A stretch of 64,000 bases of DNA from Adhaeribacter terrigena (GTDB lineage: Bacteria; Bacteroidota; Bacteroidia; Cytophagales; Hymenobacteraceae). The stretch spans positions 496,001 through 560,000 of the forward strand of contig NZ_JAEHFX010000002.1 in the NCBI RefSeq assembly GCF_016623615.1, read 5' to 3'. The position numbers were made by a program, and so were the translations under genes. This document shows, in pieces, positions 8,901 to 17,606 of this stretch. The notes below the pieces were generated by a model. The model saw nothing but the letters and a program-made list of their open reading frames with translations. It did no database searches and had not been told where the DNA came from. How positions within the stretch are numbered: the stretch's first letter is position 1; every line of letters starts with the position of its first letter.

Positions 8901-9652
8901 ATTATATTACTTTCAGTAACCTCGATTTTGGGGTAGTGAAAGGTATGACTCTGGAATACGACCTGAGAAGAACCAGAAACATTGCATTAAACGCCAGCTA
9001 TACCCTGCAGTTTGCAAAAGGTACGGGTTCGAGCGCAACGTCTGGTTACAACCTGGTAAGCCAGGGCCAGCCAAACCTGCGTACGCCTATTCCTTTGGAT
9101 TTTGATCAGCGTCACAACTTCAAAGTGAACTTCGATTTCCGCTTTAAGGACAACGAAGGTCCGGTATTGTTTGACAAAAAAATATTCCAGAATGTAGGTC
9201 TTAATGTTAACCTGAATGCCGCATCCGGCACCCCATACTCACGCCAGGCTAACATTACTAACTTTATCAATGCTATTGGCCGTCCGGTACTGGAAGGAAG
9301 CCTGAACGGCTCGAACTTACCAGCCAACTTCCGGGTAGGTCTGCGTCTGGATAAAGACTTTAATATTAAAGGCAGTGAAGACGGAAAATCTTTTGTGAAA
9401 ACGCTGAACGTTTATTTCCGTGTTCAAAACTTATTCAACACAATGAATGTGCTGAATGTTTATAAATACACCGGCTCTGCATCTGATGATGGATATCTGG
9501 ATACTTACCGTGAGCGCTTTGGCAGCGAAGCAAATCAGGCACTGATCGATCTGTATACGATCCGCTTACTGAACGGTGATAATGATGCAAGCAATCCATC
9601 GAATTATTCTCTACCACGCCGTGCCCAGATCGGCTGTGTAATTTCTTTCTAA
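5915..9652 (+). CDS. TonB-dependent receptor with carboxypeptidase-like N-terminal domain
   Basis: A 1245-residue outer-membrane receptor. Residues 1-21 are a signal peptide ending AALA. Residues about 25-105 form a CarboxypepD_reg-like beta-sandwich (KLAGKLIDKTTREPIPFGNV...). Residues about 110-220 form the plug domain (VSIKGQRPSGTAYYVNG, ISGGVPAQYGDQTGGVVNI). The rest is a long beta-barrel ending in an aromatic residue (CVISF). There is no SusD partner; instead a giant T9SS-type cargo and a PorV-like protein follow with gaps of 26 and 19 bp. This is therefore not a classical polysaccharide-utilisation SusC. The transported ligand is unknown. Two adjacent ATG codons at 5915 and 5918 are both possible starts. 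Confidence 0.92.
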   Translation: MMRKLLLLFAFLGFTYGAALAQTGKLAGKLIDKTTREPIPFGNVVVKLNGAQKGYGQTDINGFYSISPLTPGAYTVEVPNVGYITRVINGVEVTVDKTTSLNIELSQNVQQLNEVEITAYEVPIIGPEKVGQTLTKEQIMKVSTREVTTLVQTASNVGSTDDGKAVSIKGQRPSGTAYYVNGVKQIVAPNLPTSAISQMTVISGGVPAQYGDQTGGVVNITTTAPSSKFMGGVEAETSTPFDKYHNNLVSFNLTGPILQKKSADTTDFTKNRTILGFFLAGQYQGSRDDNPSAQGVYTLKDDVKTRLEKTPLVADPQGGYTYAAQTLTLNDFEKGKLRPNVKNNSITVNTSFEFQPKENMMFSFGGNINHSRRDLYQRAYSVYNSDNNPEQRINNWMTYLRFTQNFKDALGDSSANPLKNAYYQIQADYSKYDRVIQNKRLKDDIWRYGYIGKFDQSVEAFFAPGTVRVRTNPNDPNDTTTTVYRDAMVDLGDISTKVGFTRDANTNPVTAAYTDQIISDRASAGDPISNLIELQMLGGLLNGQNPGSVYSMYSNPGTMFSTYQLLNNDQFRLSALGSAEWGKHTFKLGFEFEQRVETNYGVNASGLWNWSRGLLSTDMNGLDKNNYVVTTREDEFGVEQTYIDFGYSPNTNQSTFSQNLRKKLGLAANQPINIDAVSPEDLSTSMFSADELITPGLVSYQGFTYDGKRSTKKVAFNDYFSDIANRPQDAVRPIYTAAFIEDKFQIEDLTLRAGVRVDRFDANQKVLKDPFTLVETLKAGDVRSLRFAALEGESNPYTIPSNIGDDYVVYVNKNSADFQQDQTTASSFGIVGYRKGDVFYDVNGTPTDNLAEIQKNGTFPLFDPALQGTVGSEYLPDRRLSVKAFKDYVPQFVIMPRISFSFPISEDALFFAHYDITSQRPERNGTLPSDYYFLLGSINDRNEINNPDLKPQKKIDYEVGFEQRLTRSSGLTISAFYSENRDQISFRKYTGAYPQDYITFSNLDFGVVKGMTLEYDLRRTRNIALNASYTLQFAKGTGSSATSGYNLVSQGQPNLRTPIPLDFDQRHNFKVNFDFRFKDNEGPVLFDKKIFQNVGLNVNLNAASGTPYSRQANITNFINAIGRPVLEGSLNGSNLPANFRVGLRLDKDFNIKGSEDGKSFVKTLNVYFRVQNLFNTMNVLNVYKYTGSASDDGYLDTYRERFGSEANQALIDLYTIRLLNGDNDASNPSNYSLPRRAQIGCVISF

Positions 9653-9678
9653 TTCTGTAATTTTTATATCTGAGATAT

Positions 9679-12600
9679 ATGCGTAATAAACAACTATCTG
9701 GAATGCTGCTGGCATTAAGCCTTGGCTGCGCGCTGAACGTATCAGCACGGGCACGGGTTGATGTACCAGCAAACGCCGGAGGCAAGAAAAACGGCGGGGG
9801 AAATAATAAAATTACGGCGGCTTGTCTTACCAGCTCGTCAAATTCCTCCCTGGATATAAACAACGTTCGGGCCATGGTGCTGAACGGCGGCGATATGTGG
9901 TGGAACCTATCCGACCCACGTTATGAAGTACCTAGAGTAGACGATCCGAACTTACCGAAGAAACACTCGCTTTTTGCCGGTGCTGTCTGGATCGGGGGTA
10001 AAGATCCGCAGAATAACCTTTATCTGGCTGCCCAGACTTACCGCCAGGGTTCGCCTGCCGATGTTGGTTACTGGCCTGGACCACTGGATAATACCGGTAA
10101 CGTTGCCAAAGAAGATTGTGCGATCTGGAATTACCACGCTAAAATTGATAAAGCCGTAGTAGATAAATTCCGGGACGATTTTGGTAAAGGCTTTTATGCT
10201 GACCGTGATGAAACGAAGTTGCCAAAAGCAATAAAAGACTGGCCGGCAAAGAAAAATCCGTTTATAAAAAATACGGATATGAATCATGACCTGGCGCCGT
10301 TCATTAACGTTGGCGGCCCGGCAGATGAGTATAACCCGTTTGATGGCGATTATCCTGATTTCCGGGGTGACCAGGGTATCTGGTGGGTAATGAACGATGC
10401 AGGTAACGTAAAAGTACCGCAATCGAGCACCATTGGTTTGGAGTTACAGGTTTTGGCATTTGCTTTCCAAACCAACAACCTGATCAACAACATGACCTTT
10501 TATAAGCAGAAGCTGATAAATAAAGGTCAGAATCAGTTAAATAATACGTACCTGGGCCAGTGGGTTGACCCGGACTTAGGTTTCTATAATGATGACTTTG
10601 TAGGTTGCGACGTAGGCCGTGGTTTAGGTATCTGCTATAACGGTGACAACGATGATGAAGGTGCAAACGGCTACGGCCTGAATCCGCCGGCAATTGGTGT
10701 GGACTTCTTTCAGGGACCTGCCGCAGACCCAAATGATGGGATAGATAATGACCGCGATGGAACTATAGACGAAGCTGATGAAAAAATTATCATGTCGAGC
10801 TTTATCTATTACAACAACGACAATAACCCGACTAACGGTAACCCACAAAGAGCCTCTGATTTCTACAACTACCTGCAGGCGATCTGGAGAGATGGTAAGC
10901 AGATTACTTTTGGCGGCGATGGTACAAACCAATCTGCTCAGCCTTATAAGTTTATGTTCTCTGACGATACCGACCCTAAAGGTTTAGGTTTCAGCAACCC
11001 TAGAAAACCGGATTTTGAATGGTCTGAAAATAAAACCCAGGCAACCGGCCAAAGCTCTAATACGCCAGCTGACCGTCGCTTCCTGCAATCAGCCGGTCCA
11101 TTCACGCTGAAGCAAGGCGCTGTTAACGAACTTACCATCGGGGTAGTTTGGGCCCGTGCCAACTCTGGTGGTGCCAAAGGTTCTTTGGGTCTCCTGAAAA
11201 ACGCCGATGATATTGCACAAAGCCTTTTTGATAACGATTTTAAGTTACCGCAAGGTCCGAACGCGCCTAAACTGGAAATTGCCGAGTTAGATCAGCAATT
11301 AATTTTAACCTTGATTCCACAGACTTTCCTTACTTCCAACGATGATAAGGTAACTACGGAAACTTATTTTGAGAAAAACCAAACCCTGGAAACTAACGGC
11401 GCTAAAGATGCTTTTTATCGCTTTGAAGGATACAAAGTTTATCAGCTGAAAGATCCTACGGTTACTTCTTCTGAATTGAGCAACCCGGACCGTGCCCGTT
11501 TAGTGGCCCAGGCTGATCTGAAAAACGGCGTAACTGAGATTGTTAACCGTGAATTTGATGCTGATATTAATGATTTCAAGAGTGTATTGAAAGTGCGTGG
11601 CGCCGATAATGGTCTGTTCCATACCATTAATATTACTACTGATCAGTTTGCTACCGGAAACGACCGGATCGTGAACTTCAAGTCTTACCATTTCATGGTT
11701 GTAGCTTATGCTTATAACGGTGACCCGGTTAATAAGAATGATAAGTATCTGGAAGGCCGCGTTACTGCATCTGGCACTGGTATTCCGCACAAACCACAGG
11801 TTGAAAATGGTGGTACTTTACTGACTTCGGCTTACGGAACTGCTGCTGGTATTACCCGCATTTTTGGTACCGGTAATGGTGGTAATGTACTGGAGATCAT
11901 GCCAGAGGATGAGCAGGAAATTGTTCGTGCCAACCACAAACAAAAGATTACTTACAAAGGTGGCAATGCACCTTTCGCAGTAAAAGTTTACGATCCTAAG
12001 AAAGTTGTAGGTGGTGATTTTACCGTGAAATTATCCAGCCGCCTGGTTTATAAGAAGTCTACTGCATCCGGTAAACTGAACCTGAACGATACGATCCTGG
12101 CAACCGGTAACTTTAACCGCCCGGATGCTTATGACGCTACTAACTTCCCGAATACGGTTTCATATCCACAGGTTCCGGGCCGTGCTATTGTACGCAGAAT
12201 TGTAGGTGTTGAACCTCTTCGGGATTCTACAGCTGCTGCCGGCGATTCGCTGGTAACGCTGGATATCGAAATGCTGAATGACCACCTGAACGGAAGATTC
12301 ACCGTTGAGATCAACGAAAACAAACTGACCGGTACTGCTCCGAATCAGACTGTAGTGTTCTTTGGTTATAAAACTGAAACCAGACCGTTCCGTTCTTTGA
12401 ATTCTAATTTTACTGCAGTAGCGTACGAATACGTGCAAAATGACCTGTGGAAAATTAAGAAACCAAATACTGATTGGGTATATGCTGACAAGCCGGTTAG
12501 TATTTTCAACGAACAATTGGTTCCTGAATATGGTGTTTCGATCGAATTTAAGCATGCAACAAACCCAGGCTACCTGGTTAATGCTAATTCATTGAATGGT

Positions 12601-13854
12601 TATCAGGGATCTTCTATAACGTTTTCTGCGGCCCCTAGATGGTTGGAAGGCGTTATGAATGGTTCTACTGCGGGTATGCGCCCTTGGTTGTTGAACAAGA
12701 AGACGAATACTACTTCTTCTGATCTTGATGGAATTGATCCTAACTATGTGTACCTGAATGTATTAAACGGTACATGGGCGCCATATGGTGCAACTGCTAC
12801 CTTGCCTTTTGGACCAGCCTATAGCGGAGCAAGTGCCAGTAACCGCAAAATCTCTGATCTTCAGAATGTGGATATTGTTTACACCAGCGATAAATCTAAA
12901 TGGACTCGTGTAGTAGTGTTGCAAGGTAATTCAGGTTTAAGTTCTGCTTTTGAACTGACCAAGAAAGGTAGCACTGCTAAATCGGTAGATGTAAACGGCA
13001 ATGAAGATCCAAATGCACCAAGCCCTACCGGCATGGGCTGGTTCCCGGGATATGCTGTTGATCTGGACCGCGGCATCCGTCTGAACATGATGTTCTCGGA
13101 ATTTGCCACGCAGGATGGTAAAGGCAGCGATCTGATCTGGGATCCTACTTCGGATGAAGATGGCGGTAGAAACTTTGTTTACGTAATGACAACCCGTTAC
13201 GATGAAGGTGCACAGCTTGCCAGAGATTTCGACCAGACAATTACCCGTTTCCCTAACCAGGCTGCCCAATTCCAGGCTGCTACGCAGAACCTGATATTCA
13301 CTAATGCAATGTGGGTAGGTTATCCGCGGTTGGCGAAAGGTGCTACCAAACTGGCCAGCGATGTCCGGGTTAAGCTTCGGGTGAATCGTTACTTTACATC
13401 TTATACAACAGATGAAAATTATAACGTGACGAACGATAACAAGCCTACTGCTTATAAAGGTAACTTTAACCCTGAGTACACTTTCTCTACCAATAGCCTG
13501 GTGCCGCAGGTAGAACAGACCAGCATTGCGAAAAGTGGTCTTGACCTGATCCGCGTAGTTCCTAACCCTTACTATGCTTACTCACAGTACGAACAGCGTC
13601 AGCTTGATAATACTGTGAAGATCACCAACCTGCCGCGCAAGTGTAAGATTGCGATCTATACAGTGAACGGTACATTGGTTAGAACTTATAACAAAGACGA
13701 TTCTAAGACCTTCTTAGACTGGAACCTGAAAAATGATAATAACTTACCGATCGCTTCGGGTGTGTATATCATTCATGTGGATGCTGGCAATATTGGCAGC
13801 AAAGTGGTGAAATGGTTCGGTATTATGAGACCAATAGATCTTGAGTCGTTTTAA
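9679..13854 (+). CDS. large T9SS-type secreted/surface protein
   Basis: A 1391-residue exported protein. An N-terminal signal peptide (about residues 1-24, ending VSARA) precedes a Gly/Asn-rich linker. About residues 350-365 contain an Asp/Asn-rich, EF-hand-like loop (NDGIDNDRDGTIDEADE) that may bind calcium. The last 90 or so residues resemble a T9SS type A sorting domain: VVPNPYYAYS, TNLPRKCKIAIYTVNGTLVR, LDWNLKNDNNLPIASGVYI and VVKWFGIMR. The protein should therefore cross the outer membrane by the Por machinery. Its middle region is not recognised. It sits between the TonB receptor and the PorV-like gene in one operon, which suggests a joint surface function. Confidence 0.85.
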   Translation: MRNKQLSGMLLALSLGCALNVSARARVDVPANAGGKKNGGGNNKITAACLTSSSNSSLDINNVRAMVLNGGDMWWNLSDPRYEVPRVDDPNLPKKHSLFAGAVWIGGKDPQNNLYLAAQTYRQGSPADVGYWPGPLDNTGNVAKEDCAIWNYHAKIDKAVVDKFRDDFGKGFYADRDETKLPKAIKDWPAKKNPFIKNTDMNHDLAPFINVGGPADEYNPFDGDYPDFRGDQGIWWVMNDAGNVKVPQSSTIGLELQVLAFAFQTNNLINNMTFYKQKLINKGQNQLNNTYLGQWVDPDLGFYNDDFVGCDVGRGLGICYNGDNDDEGANGYGLNPPAIGVDFFQGPAADPNDGIDNDRDGTIDEADEKIIMSSFIYYNNDNNPTNGNPQRASDFYNYLQAIWRDGKQITFGGDGTNQSAQPYKFMFSDDTDPKGLGFSNPRKPDFEWSENKTQATGQSSNTPADRRFLQSAGPFTLKQGAVNELTIGVVWARANSGGAKGSLGLLKNADDIAQSLFDNDFKLPQGPNAPKLEIAELDQQLILTLIPQTFLTSNDDKVTTETYFEKNQTLETNGAKDAFYRFEGYKVYQLKDPTVTSSELSNPDRARLVAQADLKNGVTEIVNREFDADINDFKSVLKVRGADNGLFHTINITTDQFATGNDRIVNFKSYHFMVVAYAYNGDPVNKNDKYLEGRVTASGTGIPHKPQVENGGTLLTSAYGTAAGITRIFGTGNGGNVLEIMPEDEQEIVRANHKQKITYKGGNAPFAVKVYDPKKVVGGDFTVKLSSRLVYKKSTASGKLNLNDTILATGNFNRPDAYDATNFPNTVSYPQVPGRAIVRRIVGVEPLRDSTAAAGDSLVTLDIEMLNDHLNGRFTVEINENKLTGTAPNQTVVFFGYKTETRPFRSLNSNFTAVAYEYVQNDLWKIKKPNTDWVYADKPVSIFNEQLVPEYGVSIEFKHATNPGYLVNANSLNGYQGSSITFSAAPRWLEGVMNGSTAGMRPWLLNKKTNTTSSDLDGIDPNYVYLNVLNGTWAPYGATATLPFGPAYSGASASNRKISDLQNVDIVYTSDKSKWTRVVVLQGNSGLSSAFELTKKGSTAKSVDVNGNEDPNAPSPTGMGWFPGYAVDLDRGIRLNMMFSEFATQDGKGSDLIWDPTSDEDGGRNFVYVMTTRYDEGAQLARDFDQTITRFPNQAAQFQAATQNLIFTNAMWVGYPRLAKGATKLASDVRVKLRVNRYFTSYTTDENYNVTNDNKPTAYKGNFNPEYTFSTNSLVPQVEQTSIAKSGLDLIRVVPNPYYAYSQYEQRQLDNTVKITNLPRKCKIAIYTVNGTLVRTYNKDDSKTFLDWNLKNDNNLPIASGVYIIHVDAGNIGSKVVKWFGIMRPIDLESF

Positions 13855-13873
13855 TTAATTGCGGAGAATAAAA

Positions 13874-14929
13874 ATGAAAAAATCAGTTATATGTATGGTT
13901 TTTGCATCATTACTGGCGGGCACTGCGCTCGCCGGTAATGATCAAAAAAGAGGGCAGGTAGGTGCTACGGAATTGCAGATCAATCCGTGGGCCCGCAGTT
14001 CGGGTATGGCCAGCTCTAATACTGCCCGGATCCGGGGGGTAGAATCTATGAACCAGAATATTGGTGGCTTATCCGGTATTACGGGAACCGAAATATTGTT
14101 TACCAGCACTAAATGGTTAACCGGTACCGATATTAATATCAATGCTTTGGGTATTGGCCAGCAACTTGGTGAAAATGGCGGTGTATTAGGGCTTTCGCTG
14201 ATGTCTATGGACATGGGTACTTTTAAGCAGACTACCGAGAATGCGCCGGATCAGGATATTAATTTCAATGTTTCGGTTATTAACCTGGCTTTGGGTTACT
14301 CCAAGAAGTTTTCCAACAGTATTCAGGGTGGTATCACGGTTCGCGTTATCAGCGAGTCTGTTCCGGATGCTAGTGCTTCCGGTATCGCTTTCGATGGTGG
14401 GGTACAATATGTAACTTCTATTGGTAAAGGTGAACTGGCAAAAGATAACCTTCACATTGGCGTTAGCTTACGGAACGTTGGTCCGGAGATGACTTTCTCC
14501 GGCGATGGTCTTGCTTACCGCGGTATTGTGCAGAACGGTACGGTGGTTCAGGCATTGGAGCAGCGTTCTGCTTCTTTCGAACTGCCTGCTTTGCTGAACA
14601 TTGGTTTGGCTTATGACTTCAACATGAATGAAGAAAGCCGCCTTACCCTGGCCGGTAACTTTGTTTCGAACACGGCCAGCAATGACCAGTTCCAGGTTGG
14701 TGCAGAATATGCCTTTACCGAGAAATTTATGGTGCGTGCCGGTTTCGATTACCAGAAAGGTATTTTCGGTGACAGCCGTAATTTTGCGCACAATGGCCCT
14801 ACTGCCGGCGCCAGCGTTCAGTTGCCTTTCGGCGCTGACTTAGATAAAAACGTTGCTTTGGATTATTCTTTCCGTTCTTCTAACCCTTGGAGCGGAACAC
14901 ACAGTGTAGGAATAAAAGTAGGTTTATAA
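13874..14929 (+). CDS. PorV/PorQ family outer-membrane protein
   Basis: A beta-barrel outer-membrane protein of about 351 residues. A signal peptide (MKKSVICMVFASLLAGTALA) precedes a FadL-like barrel with the Bacteroidota PorV/PorQ opening GATELQINPWARSSGM. The frame is open to TTG at 13859, but ATG 13874 directly begins the signal peptide and has GGAG at 13863-13866, so it is preferred. In the T9SS, PorV shuttles cargo from the translocon to the attachment complex. Third gene of the operon, followed by a strong terminator. It could be a dedicated partner for the preceding cargo. Confidence 0.85.
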   Translation: MKKSVICMVFASLLAGTALAGNDQKRGQVGATELQINPWARSSGMASSNTARIRGVESMNQNIGGLSGITGTEILFTSTKWLTGTDININALGIGQQLGENGGVLGLSLMSMDMGTFKQTTENAPDQDINFNVSVINLALGYSKKFSNSIQGGITVRVISESVPDASASGIAFDGGVQYVTSIGKGELAKDNLHIGVSLRNVGPEMTFSGDGLAYRGIVQNGTVVQALEQRSASFELPALLNIGLAYDFNMNEESRLTLAGNFVSNTASNDQFQVGAEYAFTEKFMVRAGFDYQKGIFGDSRNFAHNGPTAGASVQLPFGADLDKNVALDYSFRSSNPWSGTHSVGIKVGL

Positions 14930-14951
14930 TTTAAAATTTTACTACCTTTAC

Positions 14952-14991
14952 AAAAGAACGGTTAGCGCAGGCATAACCGTTCTTTTGTTTT
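14952..14991 (+). terminator. intrinsic terminator of the receptor operon
   Basis: A perfect 13-bp stem, AAAAGAACGGTTA (14952-14964) with TAACCGTTCTTTT (14974-14986), around a 9-nt loop, followed by GTTTTT. It lies 22 bp after the PorV-like gene and just before greA. Confidence 0.9.
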
Positions 14992-15018
14992 TAAACCCGA
15001 TTAAAAAAAGATAAAGTA

Positions 15019-15492
15019 ATGGCAAATGTTTCTTATTACACCCCGGAAGGACTGCAGAAACTAAAAGATGAACTGGCTGAACTGAAAGTAAAAGGCCGGT
15101 CTGACATAGCGAAGCAACTTGCTGAAGCGCGTGATAAAGGTGATTTAAGTGAAAATGCCGAATATGATGCAGCTAAAGATGCGCAGGGTCACCTGGAACT
15201 GAAAATTGCGAAACTGGAAGAAGTAATCGGCAATGCCCGGTTAATAGATGATTCGAACCTGGACCTGAGCAAGGCCCTGATCCTTTCTAAAGTGAAGATC
15301 AAGAACCTGAACAACAACATGGTGTTGGATTACACCCTGGTTTCGGAAGAGGAAGCAAATCTGGCAACCGGCCGTATTTCGGTAAAGTCGCCGATAGGCA
15401 AGGGTTTGCTGGGTAAAGAAGTAGGTGATGTGGCTGAGATCACGGTTCCGGCCGGAAAGCTGCGTTTCGAGATTCTGGAAATTTCGCGTTAA
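15019..15492 (+). CDS. greA: transcription elongation factor GreA
   Basis: Binds the secondary channel of RNA polymerase and stimulates cleavage of backtracked transcripts. The 157 residues have the typical N-terminal coiled coil with the acidic tip (ARDKGDLSENAEYDAAK, about residues 37-53, including the catalytic Asp/Glu pair) and the C-terminal FKBP-like domain (ISVKSPIGKGLLGKEVGD). Length and both domains are complete. Preceded by a terminator, so it needs its own promoter; the HIT gene follows by 23 bp and is probably cotranscribed. Confidence 0.97.
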   Translation: MANVSYYTPEGLQKLKDELAELKVKGRSDIAKQLAEARDKGDLSENAEYDAAKDAQGHLELKIAKLEEVIGNARLIDDSNLDLSKALILSKVKIKNLNNNMVLDYTLVSEEEANLATGRISVKSPIGKGLLGKEVGDVAEITVPAGKLRFEILEISR

Positions 15493-15515
15493 TCCTATTC
15501 TAATCTAAACGGTAT

Positions 15516-15908
15516 ATGGCTTCTATTTTCTCGAAAATTGTGGACGGCACCATTCCTGCTTATAAAGTGGCGGAAGACGACCGTTTTCTGGCTTTTCTGG
15601 ATATAAATCCCCTAACGGAAGGCCATACACTGGTAATACCAAAGCAGGAAACAGATTATTTGTTCGATCTGGATGCTGACCTGTATGCCGATCTGCAGAA
15701 ATTTGCTTATAAAGTAGCCCAGGCTATTAAACCAGCTATGAACTGCAAGCGGGTAGGTGTTTGCGTGATCGGGTTTGAAGTGCCGCATGCGCATATTCAC
15801 CTGATTCCGATCAATCAGATGCACGATATGAATTTCAGCAACCCGAAATTAAAACTGAAGCCTGAAGAATTTGAAGTAATTGCGGAGAAGATCCGGCAGG
15901 AAATTTAA
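15516..15908 (+). CDS. HIT family nucleotide hydrolase
   Basis: A 130-residue histidine-triad protein of the Hint branch, which hydrolyses purine nucleoside phosphoramidates or other adenylated molecules. The active-site triad is seen as VPHAHIHLIP near residues 89-98. The N-terminus IFSKIVDGTIPAYKVAED and the DINPLTEGHTLVIPK block are typical. Length matches the family. Likely an operon with greA. It converges with ruvC across a perfect 29-bp inverted repeat. Confidence 0.95.
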   Translation: MASIFSKIVDGTIPAYKVAEDDRFLAFLDINPLTEGHTLVIPKQETDYLFDLDADLYADLQKFAYKVAQAIKPAMNCKRVGVCVIGFEVPHAHIHLIPINQMHDMNFSNPKLKLKPEEFEVIAEKIRQEI

Positions 15909-15917
15909 ATTTTAAGC

Positions 15918-15993
15918 ACTTTTTAAAGCCAAAACCCTAGCGTTTTTACCGGAATTACCAGTTGAAAACGCTAGGGTTTTGGCTTTAAAAAGT
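15918..15993. terminator. bidirectional terminator: perfect 29-bp inverted repeat
   Basis: Arms at 15918-15946 and 15965-15993 are perfectly complementary over 29 bp with an 18-nt loop. Each arm contains an A-rich start, the dispersed AAAACCCTAGCGTTTT motif (15931-15946, inverted copy 15965-15980) and TTTTTAAAG/CTTTAAAAA ends. It lies between the convergent HIT and ruvC genes, where a bidirectional terminator is expected. Confidence 0.85.
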
Positions 15994-16035
15994 AAGGGTT
16001 ATTTAGCGGGAATTTCCGGATTAAAGCCGGTATAT

Positions 16036-16611
16036 TTATTTAGAAGAAATGCGGCTTGGGTTATCGGTAAGGAAACTTTTCCAGGATTTGGTTCCGGCCT
16101 GGCTGTTATTACCGCGCTGGTAATGGTGGCAAAGGGCTACGGCTAACGCATCGGTCGCATCGAAAAGCTTGGGCATTTCGGCAATTTTAAAGATCTGCAG
16201 CAACATCTGGGCTACCTGTTCTTTAGAAGCGTTCCCGTTGCCGGTAATGGATTGTTTTACTTTTTTTGGCGCATACTCTACGTAAGGAATATCGCGGGAT
16301 AAAGCAGCGGCAATAGCTACTCCCTGGGCCCGGCCGAGCTTCAGCATCGATTGCACGTTGGTTCCGTAGAAAGGGGCTTCGATAGCCATTTCATCGGGTA
16401 AATATTCGGTGATGAGTTCCTGGGTGCGGTCGAAGATCTTTTTTAGTTTTACGGCGTGGTTCGTCAGGCTTTTTAAATTGATGACATCGTATTTAAGAAC
16501 CTGCATTTTAGAGCCTTTTACCACGAGCAGGGCATAGCCCATAATGTTGGTTCCAGGGTCTATACCCAGGATAATTTTTTCGGAAGGAACTAGGGGGAGC
16601 GTTTTGATCAT
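16036..16611 (-). CDS. ruvC: crossover junction endodeoxyribonuclease RuvC
   Basis: Resolves Holliday junctions together with RuvAB. The RNase H-like fold carries the acidic residues in GIDPGTNIMGYA, AIEAPFYGTN and the C-terminal DATDALAVALCHH. The frame is open to 16674, but the ATG at 16611 (protein MIKTLPLVPSEK...) places the first beta-strand normally and gives 191 residues. The upstream extension overlaps the divergent gene and is unlikely. The C-terminus has a somewhat extended tail after the last active-site helix. Confidence 0.95.
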   Translation of the reverse strand: MIKTLPLVPSEKIILGIDPGTNIMGYALLVVKGSKMQVLKYDVINLKSLTNHAVKLKKIFDRTQELITEYLPDEMAIEAPFYGTNVQSMLKLGRAQGVAIAAALSRDIPYVEYAPKKVKQSITGNGNASKEQVAQMLLQIFKIAEMPKLFDATDALAVALCHHYQRGNNSQAGTKSWKSFLTDNPSRISSK

Positions 16612-16616
16612 AAGGT

Positions 16617-17606
16617 TTGCAAAATTACAAACAAAAATTGACTGTAGTTTTAAAAAATAAAGGCTGGCTGGCACTTAAACTTCTGGTTTTCGGGCTGACC
16701 AGCTTTTATTTGTACCGCGCCGTGCAAGGCCGCACCGATTGGTTCGCGCTTTTGCAGGAGCACGACAACGCGCGGTTACGGTTGCTGGTTTTTATGGCGG
16801 CAATGTTAATTCCGGTAAACTGGGGCCTGGAAGCCTGGAAATGGTGGTACCTGGCCCGTAAAATAGAAACGGTTTCTTTTTTAAGAGCGTTCCGTTCGGT
16901 AATGGTGGGGTTAACGCTGGGTTTTATTACCCCGAACCGGGTAGGTGATTACGCCGGCCGGATCCTGGAATTGCGTAGCCGCCGGCGGATCCATGCCATT
17001 GGGGCTATTTTTTTAGGCCGTTTTGCGCAGTTGGTCGTAACCGTTTTAGCCGGAAGCGTGGGAGGTTTTTACCTGTTCTGGCATTTTTACTGGCCCGAAT
17101 TTCCCTGGGCAAAAGTAAGCGTCGGGTTATTTTTGCTGGCAGGAAATGCTTTTTGCCTGCTGTTTTTCTTCCGATCCACATTAATTCTGGCCATGCTGGC
17201 TACTTTTCCGCCGGCGCGCCGATTTTTGCCTTATTTACGGGTGCTGGCGCGTTATAATTTTGCTGAGCTGGGTTACACGCTTTTGCTGGCTGCGTCAAGA
17301 TATGCGGTTTTCGGCTTGCAGTTCGGGTTGTTGCTCAATGCCTTTGGCGTGCAGCTTTCGATTTTGAAATATGTAAGTGGCATCAGCAGTACGTTTCTTT
17401 TAAAATCGATTGTGCCGAGTTTCAGCGCGCTGACCGATATTGGCATGCGCGAAGTTTCGGCGATGCATTTTTTTAGTCTGTTTGGCGAGCCGGAACTGAA
17501 TGTGTTGAGCGCGAGCCTGAGTTTGTGGTTCCTGAACATTGTGGTGCCAAGTGCAATCGGTTTGATCTTTGTGGCGCGGTTGAAGTTTAAGAAAGGTACG
17601 GAATGA
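16617..17606 (+). CDS. flippase-like membrane protein (LPG synthase TM / UPF0104 family)
   Basis: A 329-residue polytopic membrane protein with about eight hydrophobic segments, of the lysylphosphatidylglycerol-synthase transmembrane (UPF0104) family. Conserved-looking features include GLTLGFITPNRVGDYAGRILELR and SALTDIGMREVSAMHF, which match the family pattern of a Gly-rich loop and TDIGMRE. There is no soluble aminoacyl-transfer domain, so lipid or glycolipid flipping is more likely than lysyl transfer. The start is probably TTG at 16617; no upstream ATG is available because ruvC begins 6 bp away on the other strand. The stop overlaps the next ATG (ATGA), indicating translational coupling with the GT2 gene. 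Confidence 0.82.
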   Translation: MQNYKQKLTVVLKNKGWLALKLLVFGLTSFYLYRAVQGRTDWFALLQEHDNARLRLLVFMAAMLIPVNWGLEAWKWWYLARKIETVSFLRAFRSVMVGLTLGFITPNRVGDYAGRILELRSRRRIHAIGAIFLGRFAQLVVTVLAGSVGGFYLFWHFYWPEFPWAKVSVGLFLLAGNAFCLLFFFRSTLILAMLATFPPARRFLPYLRVLARYNFAELGYTLLLAASRYAVFGLQFGLLLNAFGVQLSILKYVSGISSTFLLKSIVPSFSALTDIGMREVSAMHFFSLFGEPELNVLSASLSLWFLNIVVPSAIGLIFVARLKFKKGTE

